A DNA stretch of 64,000 nucleotides from Streptococcus cristatus ATCC 51100. Its GTDB lineage: Bacteria; Bacillota; Bacilli; Lactobacillales; Streptococcaceae. Positions 33,211-42,400 of the stretch are shown here, in pieces (within the stretch, counting starts at the first letter, position 1; each line of letters starts with the position of its first letter). The notes under the pieces are model-generated. The model was given only the letters and a program-made list of their open reading frames with translations, did not search any database and was not told the DNA's origin. The stretch spans positions 1,550,001 to 1,614,000 of the forward strand of contig NZ_CP050133.1 of NCBI RefSeq assembly GCF_011612585.1, written 5' to 3'. The position numbers and the translations under genes were made by a program.

Positions 33211-33651
33211 CTACTCCTCCTTTCTATAAAATCCCCAATAAAATCGTTTCTGGTCTGCTTTTTCGCTGCAGCCAAGACTGCGATAGAATTCATGAGCTGT
33301 GGAGCGGGAAATGCCTGAATTAATCCGAATCCCTGTATAGCCTGCGGCTTTTGCCTCCTCACGCAAAGCTTGCATCAGCGCTCTGCCATGTCCCTGCCCT
33401 TGAAAATCCTGAGCGACGGCCAAGGCCAAGAGATTGAGCAAGGACGGGAAATAGAGACAGTCATAGCTTGCCGCATGAGCGTAACCTATGACCTGACCAT
33501 CTTCTTCAACTACCAAAATCAAATGCTGGTCATTCTCTAGTAACTTTTTCAGTTGAGCCTCCGTCGCTTCCCTATCAAAGTCATAGCCCAGACACTCAGC
33601 ATTCAGCCGCTGAATGGCTGCGGCGTCTCTTAGTTTTACTTTACGAATCAT
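33211..33651 (-). CDS. GNAT-family acetyltransferase
   Basis: The 146-residue protein has the complete GNAT pattern: VVEEDGQVIGYAHAASY, LALAVAQDFQGQGHGRALMQALREEAKAAGY (motif A) and the terminal ISRSTAHEFYRSLGCSEK. The stop and the next ATG are separated by no sequence, so the two GNAT genes are co-translated. An extended -10 (TGCTATAAT on the minus strand) lies about 25 bp upstream. Confidence 0.87.
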   Translation of the reverse strand: MIRKVKLRDAAAIQRLNAECLGYDFDREATEAQLKKLLENDQHLILVVEEDGQVIGYAHAASYDCLYFPSLLNLLALAVAQDFQGQGHGRALMQALREEAKAAGYTGIRINSGISRSTAHEFYRSLGCSEKADQKRFYWGFYRKEE

Positions 33652-33684
33652 TTGTCACCTCGTTCTTCTCTTTATTATAGCAGA

Positions 33685-33707
33685 AAAGCAGTCTCTTTGA
33701 CTGCTTT
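33685..33707 (-). terminator. Hairpin between small membrane protein gene and GNAT operon
   Basis: AAAGCAGTC (33685-33693) pairs with GACTGCTTT (33699-33707). On the minus strand TTTTCTGCTATAAT follows, so the terminator merges into the extended -10 promoter of the GNAT pair. Confidence 0.65.
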
Positions 33708-33738
33708 CGATGAACTATTCTCCCATCTGTTCCTTCAA

Positions 33739-34077
33739 CTAAGACTCCGCCTCTTCTAAAGGCTGGTCTGTTGGGATATCGGGCTGAATGGTCTTATTTT
33801 CAAAAGCTTATTTCCATCTCTCACTCTTGGAAAATGCAATCATGATACCAGAACCAGCTAGAACTGCCAGAATAAGAAGACAAATATTTTTCAGAGGATA
33901 GAGCCAATCTTTATTTTCCTCATGCCATCTTGACTTCCAAAGCCCAACATAGTCAGAGCTCATATGTTCAGGTTGATTCAGTTGGATATTGATTACAATG
34001 GCTAGTAAGATAAGAGCAAGCAAAGCAAGCGCAAACAGCCAAACTTTCTTCTTTTTCGTTAAGTTAAAACTCTTCAT
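33739..34077 (-). pseudogene. Small membrane protein gene with an in-frame internal stop
   Basis: The intact part (33808-34077, 89 residues) has two membrane segments, about 13-30 (WLFALALLALILLAIVIN) and 62-80 (NICLLILAVLAGSGIMIAF), and ends SERWK before TAA at 33808-33810. The same frame then continues without interruption for 22 codons (AFENKTIQPDIPTDQPLEEA...) to TAG at 33739. The continuation has sensible acidic, proline-containing character and suggests a one-base nonsense change of a longer gene, or simply a shorter C-terminus. Family unknown. Confidence 0.55.
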
Positions 34078-34119
34078 TCTTTTCTCTTTCTACGTTCTGT
34101 TCAGAACAACTTTTTTACA

Positions 34120-35520
34120 CTACTTTTCTTGCACTTCTATTTCTGAATGGTGGTAACCATAGCCAAAGTAAATCAAAATTCCTAAAAGTAGAGCGATGCC
34201 AAAGGCCAACCAAGTGTCCCACGTGTACTGAGTCATAAAGGAAAGGCAGATGATAATAGATAAAATAGGAGTTAGAGGCACTAGCGGAGTTTTAAACTCT
34301 CCTGCCTTGGGCTGCCCCTTTTCCTTCCGCAACTTCAAAATGGCAAAGGCCAGCATAATCAGATAAGTCAAGGTACAGATATTGAGGAAAGAGGCGATGC
34401 TAGCAAGAGGAAAGATACCCGCACAAATAGCTGAGGCAATCCCCACTAAGATGGTAGCATTTTGAGGCACACGGCTAGTAGCAGTTAATTCCTTGAAAGA
34501 CCGCGGTAAAAGTCCGTCACGCGCTATACTGTAAATCATCCGAGACAAGGCATAGGTCATGGAGATGCAGACAGTGATCAGGGTCAAAATCGCTACGATA
34601 GAAACATAATTGGCAGCCCAATCTAGTCCAATACTGCGAAGTGAAAAGGCTACTGCATCTGGAACATTTAGCTTGGTATAGTGGACCAACCCCGTCAAGA
34701 CCAAGGTTACCAAGATATAGAGGATGGTTACAATCCCAAGGGAAAGAACAATGCCGCGCGGCACATTTTTTTGAGGCTCTTTGATCTCATCCACAGACAT
34801 AGAAATCGACTCAAAGCCCAGAAAAGCAAAGAACATCAGAGAAGCTCCAGCCATAATCCCCGTCTGACCGCCATAGATCTGACCAAAACCGAAAGGTGCA
34901 AAGTTGGACCAATTCTCAGGCCGAAGATGGAAAAGCCCAACGAGAATAAAGAGAGCCAAGGCCGAAAATTTGAGGACAACTAAGGCTGAGTTAAAGCGCA
35001 GGGCTGCTTTTGAGTTTAGAAGTACCACGCCTGTCACAAAGACCAAAACCAGAATAGGCAACAAATCCACATAAGTTCCTGCTTTTGGATTGAAGGTACC
35101 ATTCAGAGCTGTCGGTAGCTGGATATGAAAGCCGCTCAAAAGTCCTTTCAAGTAAGAGCCCCATCCAGAAGCTACACCTGATATAGCTGTCATAAATTCC
35201 ATGATGGTCAGCCAACCAGCCAGCCAAGCCGGAAATTCTCCCAAAACAGCATAAATATAGCTGTAAGCTCCGCCATTAGCCGGAACTCGAGAGGCAAACT
35301 CTGCATAAAATAGGGCAGAGATGCTGACACATAGGGCAGAAATCACGATCGACACAATCAGAGCTGGACCTGCATAAGTCGCCGCCCCAATTCCTGTAAC
35401 CGTGAAAATCCCTGTACCAACCATGGCACCAATCCCTAAAAGAATCAAATCCATCAGTTTCAGGTGCCGCCGCATTCCCGTCCTGTTTTTACTGGCATCT
35501 TTTTTTCGAAAAATATTCAT
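34120..35520 (-). CDS. APC-family amino acid permease (cationic amino acid transporter type)
   Basis: The 466-residue, about 12-helix transporter resembles YfnA/CAT-type members. The first-helix motif GIGAMVGTGIFTVTGIGAATYAGPA is at about 30-54, FYAEFASRVPANGGAYSY near 80-97, and the middle MFFAFLGFESISMSVDEIKEPQKNVPRGI signature is typical. ATG 35520 (MNIFRKK) is preceded by GGAGGGAGATTTT. The extension to 35535 is not needed. It appears monocistronic. Exact substrate unknown. Confidence 0.87.
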   Translation of the reverse strand: MNIFRKKDASKNRTGMRRHLKLMDLILLGIGAMVGTGIFTVTGIGAATYAGPALIVSIVISALCVSISALFYAEFASRVPANGGAYSYIYAVLGEFPAWLAGWLTIMEFMTAISGVASGWGSYLKGLLSGFHIQLPTALNGTFNPKAGTYVDLLPILVLVFVTGVVLLNSKAALRFNSALVVLKFSALALFILVGLFHLRPENWSNFAPFGFGQIYGGQTGIMAGASLMFFAFLGFESISMSVDEIKEPQKNVPRGIVLSLGIVTILYILVTLVLTGLVHYTKLNVPDAVAFSLRSIGLDWAANYVSIVAILTLITVCISMTYALSRMIYSIARDGLLPRSFKELTATSRVPQNATILVGIASAICAGIFPLASIASFLNICTLTYLIMLAFAILKLRKEKGQPKAGEFKTPLVPLTPILSIIICLSFMTQYTWDTWLAFGIALLLGILIYFGYGYHHSEIEVQEK

Positions 35521-35626
35521 AAAATCTCCCTCCAAAGCATAGATGGTTTATTATATCATAGATTATTGGATTTACCAAAGTCTCTTTTAAAATGCCACTT
35601 TATCGTTTGGCAAAGAAATGCAAAAT

Positions 35627-35652
35627 AAGAAGCTGGGAAATCCCAACTTCTT
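35627..35652 (-). terminator. Terminator of BceAB module 1
   Basis: A 12-bp stem (35627-35638 with 35641-35652) with ATTTT following on the minus strand. It overlaps the permease stop codon region. Confidence 0.8.
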
Positions 35653-37639
35653 ACATAGAGACAATTTTACGATAACTGCGGGAAGTAATCATGAAGACAA
35701 TCACATAGCTGATAAAGAAGATTGCACAGACACCCAGTGTCACAGCCAGCATGAGAGCTGAGTTAAGGACACCAAGAGCAGACAAGATCAAGCTCAGCAT
35801 ATGATAGGCAAAGGTCAGATGGATAAAGGCAAAGGCCAGTGGTAGGAAGAAAACAATCAAAATCTGTTTCCGAATGGTTTGTCTGATTTGCTTCTCATCC
35901 AGACCGACCTTTTGTAGAATCACAAAGCGATCCCGATCCTCGTACCCTTCTGAAATCTGTTTGTAGTAGATGATGAGGATGGTTCCTAACATAAAGACGA
36001 TCGACAGGAAGATACCGATGAAGAACATGCCACCCAGCATGCCTTTGATTTCTTGCTTATCAAAAGCTGTTACCGAACCATAGACCGCTTGATTTTCAGG
36101 CAAGGTCTGATTAAACTGCTGCAATTTTTCTTGGTAAGCATCCCTCAGATTACGCTGTTCTTCCGTTGACAGCTTTGTATCAAGCCAGCCATAATAATTA
36201 AGGTTTACAGCATATTTATCTGTCATTGCAGAGAATATTTGGTCAGGATTTTTAAGAACCATGTAGATTTTCTCTGGGACGATCATGTTCATCTGATCGG
36301 GTAAATGACCAAAGATAAAGTCTTCTTTGAGTTCTTCTTTTATTTTAAAGGTCTGACCAGCCAGCTGCAAGTCTTGTTTGGAATCTAACTTCACGCCTTG
36401 CTGGTAGAGTGCCACCTCGTCATCCCCAAGATTCAGAGTTTTCCCTGTCATACTTTGATAATCCGCTTCTGAAATAGCCAAAATATACGTTTTCGGTGTG
36501 ACAAATTTTTGAGCGGCAGCGTTGATATCGAGCTGGTTGCCAGCACGGCTCGTCACTCCCATCGTATAGTATGGATAGACACCTTTCTTTGTGACTGGTA
36601 ACTGCTGCTCATTCACAAACTCTGTCAGCACTTGGTCCATCTGCTCACCTGTGGTTCCTTTTCCTTGAATGCTAAAGTCATGAGGAAACATAGCCTTTTG
36701 CATGTAGTCACCGCCAGCATAGATATTAGCTCCGCCAGATAAGGTTACCAAGACCATGGTTGATAGGATAGCAATTGTTGCCAAGCCCACTGCATTTTTC
36801 TTCATGCGGAAAATCAGGTTGGAAACGGAAATCATGTTATTGGGTTGGTAATAATAGGACTTCCTCTTTTTCAAAAATTGCAGAAAGACTGTAATTCCAG
36901 CATTAAAGAGCAGGTAGGTGCCTAGAATCACAAAGAGCACTGCGACAAAGAAGGTAACGACTGCTGATAAGGGATTGGTCACTCCTAGTGCAAGAAAATA
37001 ACCATATGCCAAGGCTGCAAGTCCAAGTAGCGTTTGTAGAAATAAAAAGCGACTTTTCTTTTCTCCACTATTCTTTTCTTTGACCAATTGCAGCGCATCA
37101 AGCTTTCTCAAGCGCAAACCATTGCTAATCATCAAGCAGAAAAAGACAAAGGCATAGAAAATAGCAACTGCGATAACTACCGCAGGCTGAAAAGTTGACA
37201 CCAAGACGACCTTTATCGCTATGATTTTTAGCAAGAGAGCATAGATCAACTGGTCAAATAAGAGTCCAATCCCTAGTCCAAGGATAAGAGTGACCAGACC
37301 AAATACCAGTAATTCAATTACCACCATGACAAAGAGGTGGAATTTATTGAGCCCTAGCACACTGTAGAGACCCAGCTCTTTGGAGCGATTCTTGAAAACA
37401 AAGCTATTAGCATAAAAGACGATAATGCTGGTCGTGATACTGACAATCACCATTCCAAAAGATAGCACCATAGAAACGGCGCTTGCCCCCGTCATTTTTA
37501 CTAAATTGGGATTAAAAGTCAGGGAGAAAAAGATGTAGGAGATGGCGATAGCCAGACAGGTCGCCAGAGCGAAAGGATAATAAAGCTTACGATTTTTGAT
37601 TAAGTTAGAAAGCGCAAGCTTACTAGTTAATCTAAGCAT
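35651..37639 (-). CDS. BceB-type ABC permease, module 1
   Basis: The 662-residue permease is of the FtsX/MacB-like BceB family that, with a partner ATPase, senses and protects against cell-wall-active peptides such as bacitracin or lantibiotics. It starts MLRLTSKLALSNLIKNRKLYYPFALA with the first helix. It has about ten membrane segments and a large extracellular domain between helices VII and VIII (about 310-540), where peptides are thought to bind. ATG 37639 overlaps the ATPase stop by 8 nt. Its paralogue at 50946-52946 has a diverged extracellular domain, suggesting a different ligand. Confidence 0.9.
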   Translation of the reverse strand: MLRLTSKLALSNLIKNRKLYYPFALATCLAIAISYIFFSLTFNPNLVKMTGASAVSMVLSFGMVIVSITTSIIVFYANSFVFKNRSKELGLYSVLGLNKFHLFVMVVIELLVFGLVTLILGLGIGLLFDQLIYALLLKIIAIKVVLVSTFQPAVVIAVAIFYAFVFFCLMISNGLRLRKLDALQLVKEKNSGEKKSRFLFLQTLLGLAALAYGYFLALGVTNPLSAVVTFFVAVLFVILGTYLLFNAGITVFLQFLKKRKSYYYQPNNMISVSNLIFRMKKNAVGLATIAILSTMVLVTLSGGANIYAGGDYMQKAMFPHDFSIQGKGTTGEQMDQVLTEFVNEQQLPVTKKGVYPYYTMGVTSRAGNQLDINAAAQKFVTPKTYILAISEADYQSMTGKTLNLGDDEVALYQQGVKLDSKQDLQLAGQTFKIKEELKEDFIFGHLPDQMNMIVPEKIYMVLKNPDQIFSAMTDKYAVNLNYYGWLDTKLSTEEQRNLRDAYQEKLQQFNQTLPENQAVYGSVTAFDKQEIKGMLGGMFFIGIFLSIVFMLGTILIIYYKQISEGYEDRDRFVILQKVGLDEKQIRQTIRKQILIVFFLPLAFAFIHLTFAYHMLSLILSALGVLNSALMLAVTLGVCAIFFISYVIVFMITSRSYRKIVSM

Positions 37640-38399
37640 GAGCTTCCACCTCACTTGCCATAACTGTCAGAGTATCGGAAATTTCTTGGAACATCTGCCG
37701 CTCGGTCTTGTTGCCACGGAAGATTTGATTGTAGAGAATCCCGTCCTTGATAAAGAGCACCCGCTTTGCCCGACTAGCTGCCGAGGTCGAGTGAGTTACC
37801 ATGAGAATGGTTTGGCCGCGATCATTAATGTCATCAAAGACATCTAAGAGAGCTGCCGAAGACTTGGAATCCAAGGCTCCTGTTGGCTCATCCGCCAGCA
37901 AAATCTCAGGCTCTGTGATAATGGCGCGAGCTACTGCCACCCGTTGCTTTTGACCACCAGAAATTTCATATGGAAACTTCTCTTGGAGTTTATTTATCCC
38001 CAGCTCGTTACAGGTCGTGACCAGCTTTTGCATCATCTCGGTAATAGGACGGCGAGAAAGGACCAGAGGCAGGAGGATATTATCCTTGACTGACAGGGTA
38101 TCCAGCAGGTTGAAATCCTGAAAGACAAAGCCTAATTTCTCTCGGCGGAAGCTGGAAGCCTGGCTATTTTTGATAGTTGCCGTGTCAGTTCCGTTGAGAA
38201 AGACGCGGCCCTCTGTCGGCTTGTCCAACATGGCTAGAATATTGAGCAGAGTGGACTTCCCAGAGCCAGACTCCCCCATGATGGCGACATATTCGCCTTT
38301 TTCTACTGTAAAGTGAATATCCTTTAGTGCCTCTACTTGGCTGCCCTGAAAGCGAGTTTTATAAATCTTTTTCACGTGTTGTACGTCTAATAATGTCAT
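37632..38399 (-). CDS. BceA-type ABC ATPase, module 1
   Basis: The 255-residue ATPase has Walker A GESGSGKST (about 39-47), the Q-loop, LSGGQ-type signature EISGGQKQRVAVARAI, Walker B ILLADEPTGALD and the H-loop His (VTHS). It is almost identical to the module 2 ATPase at 52927-53709 except for the last dozen residues. It is first in a two-gene operon with an upstream BceR-type bipartite box at 38571-38605. Confidence 0.93.
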   Translation of the reverse strand: MTLLDVQHVKKIYKTRFQGSQVEALKDIHFTVEKGEYVAIMGESGSGKSTLLNILAMLDKPTEGRVFLNGTDTATIKNSQASSFRREKLGFVFQDFNLLDTLSVKDNILLPLVLSRRPITEMMQKLVTTCNELGINKLQEKFPYEISGGQKQRVAVARAIITEPEILLADEPTGALDSKSSAALLDVFDDINDRGQTILMVTHSTSAASRAKRVLFIKDGILYNQIFRGNKTERQMFQEISDTLTVMASEVEAHA

Positions 38400-38532
38400 A
38401 CTTGAACCTCTTTTTTTTATTTATATGTAAAATGGTTATTTAGCTTAGCTTTCAATGCTTTATTAGCTAGCTCTGCTCTACTATTGCCTGAGCCACTGCC
38501 CCTACTGAAAGCAAACTAAAAACGATACTATT

Positions 38533-38605
38533 ATCATACCGAAAAGCCCGATAAGTTTCCATAAGCTAATCTTTCATTTTGGACGCTAATCTTACATTTT
38601 TGTCA
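38533..38605 (-). promoter_or_regulatory. BceR-type box and promoter of BceAB module 1
   Basis: Minus strand TGACAAAAATGTAAG (38591-38605), 10 nt, AAAATGAAAG (38571-38580), 32 nt, then TATGAT (38533-38538). The first half-box matches the TGACA...TGTAAG element known for Bce-type response regulators. Identical spacings are found at 39115-39187. The 38400-38532 leader and 38606-38721 hold nothing else recognisable. Confidence 0.75.
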
Positions 38606-38721
38606 CTTAGCGATCTTCCAGTGCTGGAAAAAACTGATGTTCATTAGATAGAGCAGGCTGTATGGTTTGGGTTGCTTTCCCAGTTTGTCTCTCTAAACTT
38701 TCAGTTCTATTTGAGCAAAAA

Positions 38722-38902
38722 GGTGGTGGGACTGGGAAAAAAAGTCCTAGCCTCTCAATTGTCTTTGGATTGTCGAGCAAGACGCAGTGGTTGAGTGGGC
38801 TCTACTACGCTGATTTCATCAGCTTTTACAGCCCTACTCAACTGTGCGGAGGTGGGACGACAAAATCGAATTCTAACGAATGACCGATTTCTGTCCCACT
38901 CT
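38722..38902. repeat. Type-1 180-bp intergenic repeat, copy B
   Basis: It matches copies A and C from CCTAGCCTC onward with few changes. Its left terminus is diverged (GGTGGGACTGGGAAAAAAAG), while the right terminus TGTCCCACTCTC is intact. It lies 26 bp after the stop of the 43-codon peptide gene. Confidence 0.85.
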
Positions 38903-38927
38903 CCAGCCTCTTCACTGCATCTGCTTC

Positions 38928-39059
38928 TTAATGACTATACTGTAGCCAGAAATAATACTGGCTTGATGCACAGCCCAGTCTGGTTTTTTCGATTTCTTCC
39001 TTAGAAATCTTTTGCGCCATTTGCATTTTTTGTTTATGGTTGAAGAGATTTGTTTTCAT
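38928..39059 (-). CDS. 43-residue peptide gene under a BceR-type box
   Basis: The frame has an ideal ribosome binding site (AAAAGGAGG, 6 nt before ATG 39059) and encodes 43 residues. A polar basic N-terminal half (KTNLFNHKQKMQMAQKISKE) is followed by a C-terminus with one Cys and aromatic residues (CASSQYYFWLQYSH). No signal peptide, double-glycine leader or membrane helix is obvious. It might be a truncated gene end, a small regulator or a stress peptide. The decisive support is the promoter: the same operator, spacing and -10 placement as BceAB module 1. It lies between repeat copies B and C. Confidence 0.6.
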   Translation of the reverse strand: MKTNLFNHKQKMQMAQKISKEEIEKTRLGCASSQYYFWLQYSH

Positions 39060-39114
39060 AGTGGGCCTCCTTTTATTTGGATATTATTTGTGATTTGTTT
39101 TTCCTTACACCTAT

Positions 39115-39187
39115 ATGATATAAAATTCCCCGTCCCGCTACCATCGAATAACCTTTCATTTTAAGCTTTAAACTTACATTTTTGTCA
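39115..39187 (-). promoter_or_regulatory. BceR-type box and promoter of the 43-codon gene
   Basis: Minus strand TGACAAAAATGTAAG (39173-39187), 10 nt, AAAATGAAAG (39153-39162), 32 nt, then TATCAT (39115-39120). Both half-boxes are identical to those at 38571-38605 while the spacer sequence differs, which argues for selection rather than simple duplication. The start codon is 56 nt downstream of the -10. Confidence 0.72.
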
Positions 39188-39260
39188 TCTTAAATAGAAA
39201 GTTTGACGATTGATAGTTCAGTTGCTCTATTTTCTACAATTCCCTAGAAAAAACAGCAAA

Positions 39261-39437
39261 AGAGGCTGGGACAAAAGTCCTAGCCTCTCAATTGTCTTTG
39301 GATTGTCGAGCAAGACGCAGTGGTTGAGTGGGCTCTACTACGCTGATTTCATCAGCTTTTACAGCCCTACTTAACTGTGCGGAGGTGGGACGACGAAATC
39401 GAATTCTAACGAATTACCGATTTCTGTCCCACTCTCT
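39261..39437. repeat. Type-1 180-bp intergenic repeat, copy C
   Basis: Full copy with AGAGGCTGGGACA and TGTCCCACTCTCT ends, nearly identical to copy A. It lies 44 bp after the beta-galactosidase stop. A TTGACA/TGTCAA hairpin at 39446-39465 between them could be a weak terminator for that gene. Confidence 0.88.
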
Positions 39438-39480
39438 TCATTTGACAGGTTTAATTGTCAAGATTAATTCTCTACGAGAC

Positions 39481-42400
39481 TTAATCTTCTTTTTTCTTTA
39501 GTTTTGCTACTAGACTAGCTACTAAGCCTAACAATCCCATTCCTGCCAGTGCTGCTAGCTGTGCAGAACGGTTTCCTGTGTTTGGCAAACGACCACTGTC
39601 TGTTTGACTTACTTTTCTAGCTTCCGATTTTGTTTCTTCAGTCTTTTGTTTTGCTTCTTCAGCCTTTGGTTCTTCTTCGGATTTTTCCGGTGCTTGAGCA
39701 GGTCTTTCTGCAGCTGACTGAGTCGGACTTTGACCTTTCTTAACTTCTACAATCCGAGTTTCGCCCTTACCAGTCTCCTCCGGTTTTTGAGGAGTCACAT
39801 GATGATGTTCAGGTGATGACTGTGTAGTTTCTTTCTTCGTTCCGACGAGTACGATTCGATCTGTCGGAGCTTGAAGAACTTCTCTTAGCTTCTCTTCTCG
39901 CTTACCATCTGGATAAACTTCTGTGAGAACTCGTTCCTGACCATTTTGGCCTTCTTGAGCCACACGCTTTTCTCCTAGTTTGAGCGTCGGATCCTCTTTT
40001 TCAACTGTTTGGAAGTTGAGCTCTTGTTCGAGGACTTCTAAACTTGGAAGTTCCTCTTGGACAGCAGCTGCAGTTTTCCCAGTCACTGGTTTTTCCTTGG
40101 TCAATTGGATGCGGTATTCCTTAACCTGCTTACCATTTTCTGAAACAAGGCGCACCAAGACTGGCAAATAATCATCTCCACTATCCACAACCGTTGAAGC
40201 TACTTGGTCGCTTTCTGCTACTGTGATCTTCGGACGTTGACCGATATAAGTCACTTGGTAATTCTGACGCTCATGAGAGAAGTCTGGCAGTTCTTTTCCA
40301 TCTACCAAAATCTTAGAATTTGTACTTTCCTTAGCCAATTCACTTGGTGCCAAGAAGGTCATCTCCGTCAGAGCAACTCCATTCTTGTCATCTTTTCTTT
40401 CCATCCGCCATCTCATCGCTTTCGACTTGACAGCCTTAAAGCTTGCTGTAAGTTCCGTGCCTGCCTGGATTTCTTGGTTGATGTTATATGGAACAGCTTC
40501 CCAGTTGTCAGGGTTGTTAAACGGATGATTCGGCTCGTAGGCTTGGTAGTTTGAGTAATAGACAGGAGCATCAAAATCCGGTCCAACATAGCGCTCTAAA
40601 ACAAGCTTAGATGGTGCATCTGTTCCGCTATCGGCAAAGAAGCGCAGTTTGGCTTGAACGACCGTCCGCTTGACAATCTTGCCTTGATTCTTGAAGATGA
40701 CACCTGCTGAGACTTCTGGATTCGCTGATGGAGTAGCAGACCAATTACTCCAACGACGACTGTCATCATGATCCCCATCATTGATATAGTCCACACGGTC
40801 ATGAGAACCTGGGTCAATATCATTGGTTGCTGAAGCAAAGGCTTGATTGCTATTTTCATCATAATATGGATTGTCTGACACAGACGCGCCTTGCTTATCG
40901 GTCACTCGAACAGAGAGCTCGACAGGCAGGCCACTACCTAGCAGGCGACCTCGAACAGTAAATTCACCAGCTTTTGCCAAATTTTCAACTGGAACTGGCT
41001 CCCACTCGACAGTCAGGTCTTTGACTTCATAGTCTGATTTACCAGTGAAGTAAACAGGAACTTTGTTTGGCAAGTCTAGACTTTGACCTAGGTGAAGCAA
41101 GCGAGACTGTTTCACCGCTGCTACTGGCCTACGAGCCAGCAAGTCTTTATCATTTGTAAAGTGGAGGCGGTATTCTCCAAGGATATCTCCATTTTCTGCC
41201 TTCACGACAACACGAACAGGATCTCCCTCATGGACACTTGGCACGACTGTTGCCAGACCGTTATTGCTGACACTAGCAGTTACTGCTGGTACTTTTCCGT
41301 CATTAGCTGGGAGATAATAGTCAGTCAAGCTTGGGTTAAAGTTTGGCAAGTCTTGACCAGCTACTTGGATACGAGTTGCTGCCTCTTTCTCTGCAGCCAC
41401 TTGTTTAGAGAAGATTTGGACTTCTGTGATAGAGGTTCCCCACTTGTCATCCGCTCTCACCATACGAATCCGAAGGGCATAAGTATCGACTTTATCAAAG
41501 TTAAAGTGATTCATTTCCCCAGCTTTGAGCTGATCTGGAGCTTTGAGGTTAGTCACCGGTTTCCAGTTGGCATTATCGTTGAAGACATGCTCTTCACTTT
41601 CGACAAAGCTAGGATTTTTAGGCGCAGTCGGCACGGTCTTGCCAGCATAATACTCGATCACGTAGGATTTCGGAGCACCAACCCCGTGATCTTCGTGGAA
41701 GGCTACATTCAGATTGTCAACCGCCCGCTTGGTCATAATGCCAGAATCTCCAAAGAGAACGCCAACTGAAGCCTCATCTTGACGGTTCCAGTTTGTCCAA
41801 CGATTCGCTGGTTGGTCATTGTAAGAAATCACCTTATCATTGACATAAGATACTGGGTCACTTGGATTAGAGTCTGAAGCAAAGGCCAGTGGCAACTCTG
41901 AACCTGTCCATTGGTCCGAAATATTGGCTCCATTTTCAGTCTTAGCAGAGACACGGACATGGAGTTTGGTTGGCAACTGAGTGCCTTCTACCTGTCCAGT
42001 GACCGTGAAAACGCCTTCTTTTTGATATTGACTTGGCGAAATAGCGTCCCAAGTAACTTTTGCTGAGGAAACTTGGCCATTTGAATGATAAGTCCGGACA
42101 CTCTCTGGCAGGTGTGGCACTTCCGCAAGTGGGGTTGTCACGCTGACTTCCTCTACTGCGACAATGCCTTCCACAGACACCTTAGCACGCGCTTCCTGCT
42201 CAATACCTTCAACTTTTCCGACCACTTCAAAAGTATGATAGCGATCAAGGTTTTCTTTTTCGACAACCTGCCAAGTAACCTTGTGAACTTTAGGGAAGCC
42301 TTTATCGTACTCAACCGTCACAGTTGTTGGCAGTTTTGGTTCCTGATGCAAGTCTGTTACCACATGAACTGGGCGGACTGCTTGAACCACTTTCTTCTCC

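Noticed and set aside
38662..39004. ORFs reading through repeat copy B
   Set aside because: They are created by the repeat element and have no start signals.
41092..41769. Plus-strand ORF of 225 codons inside bgaA
   Set aside because: Antisense frame within a complete, clearly coding gene; product is Cys/His/Ser-rich without any domain.
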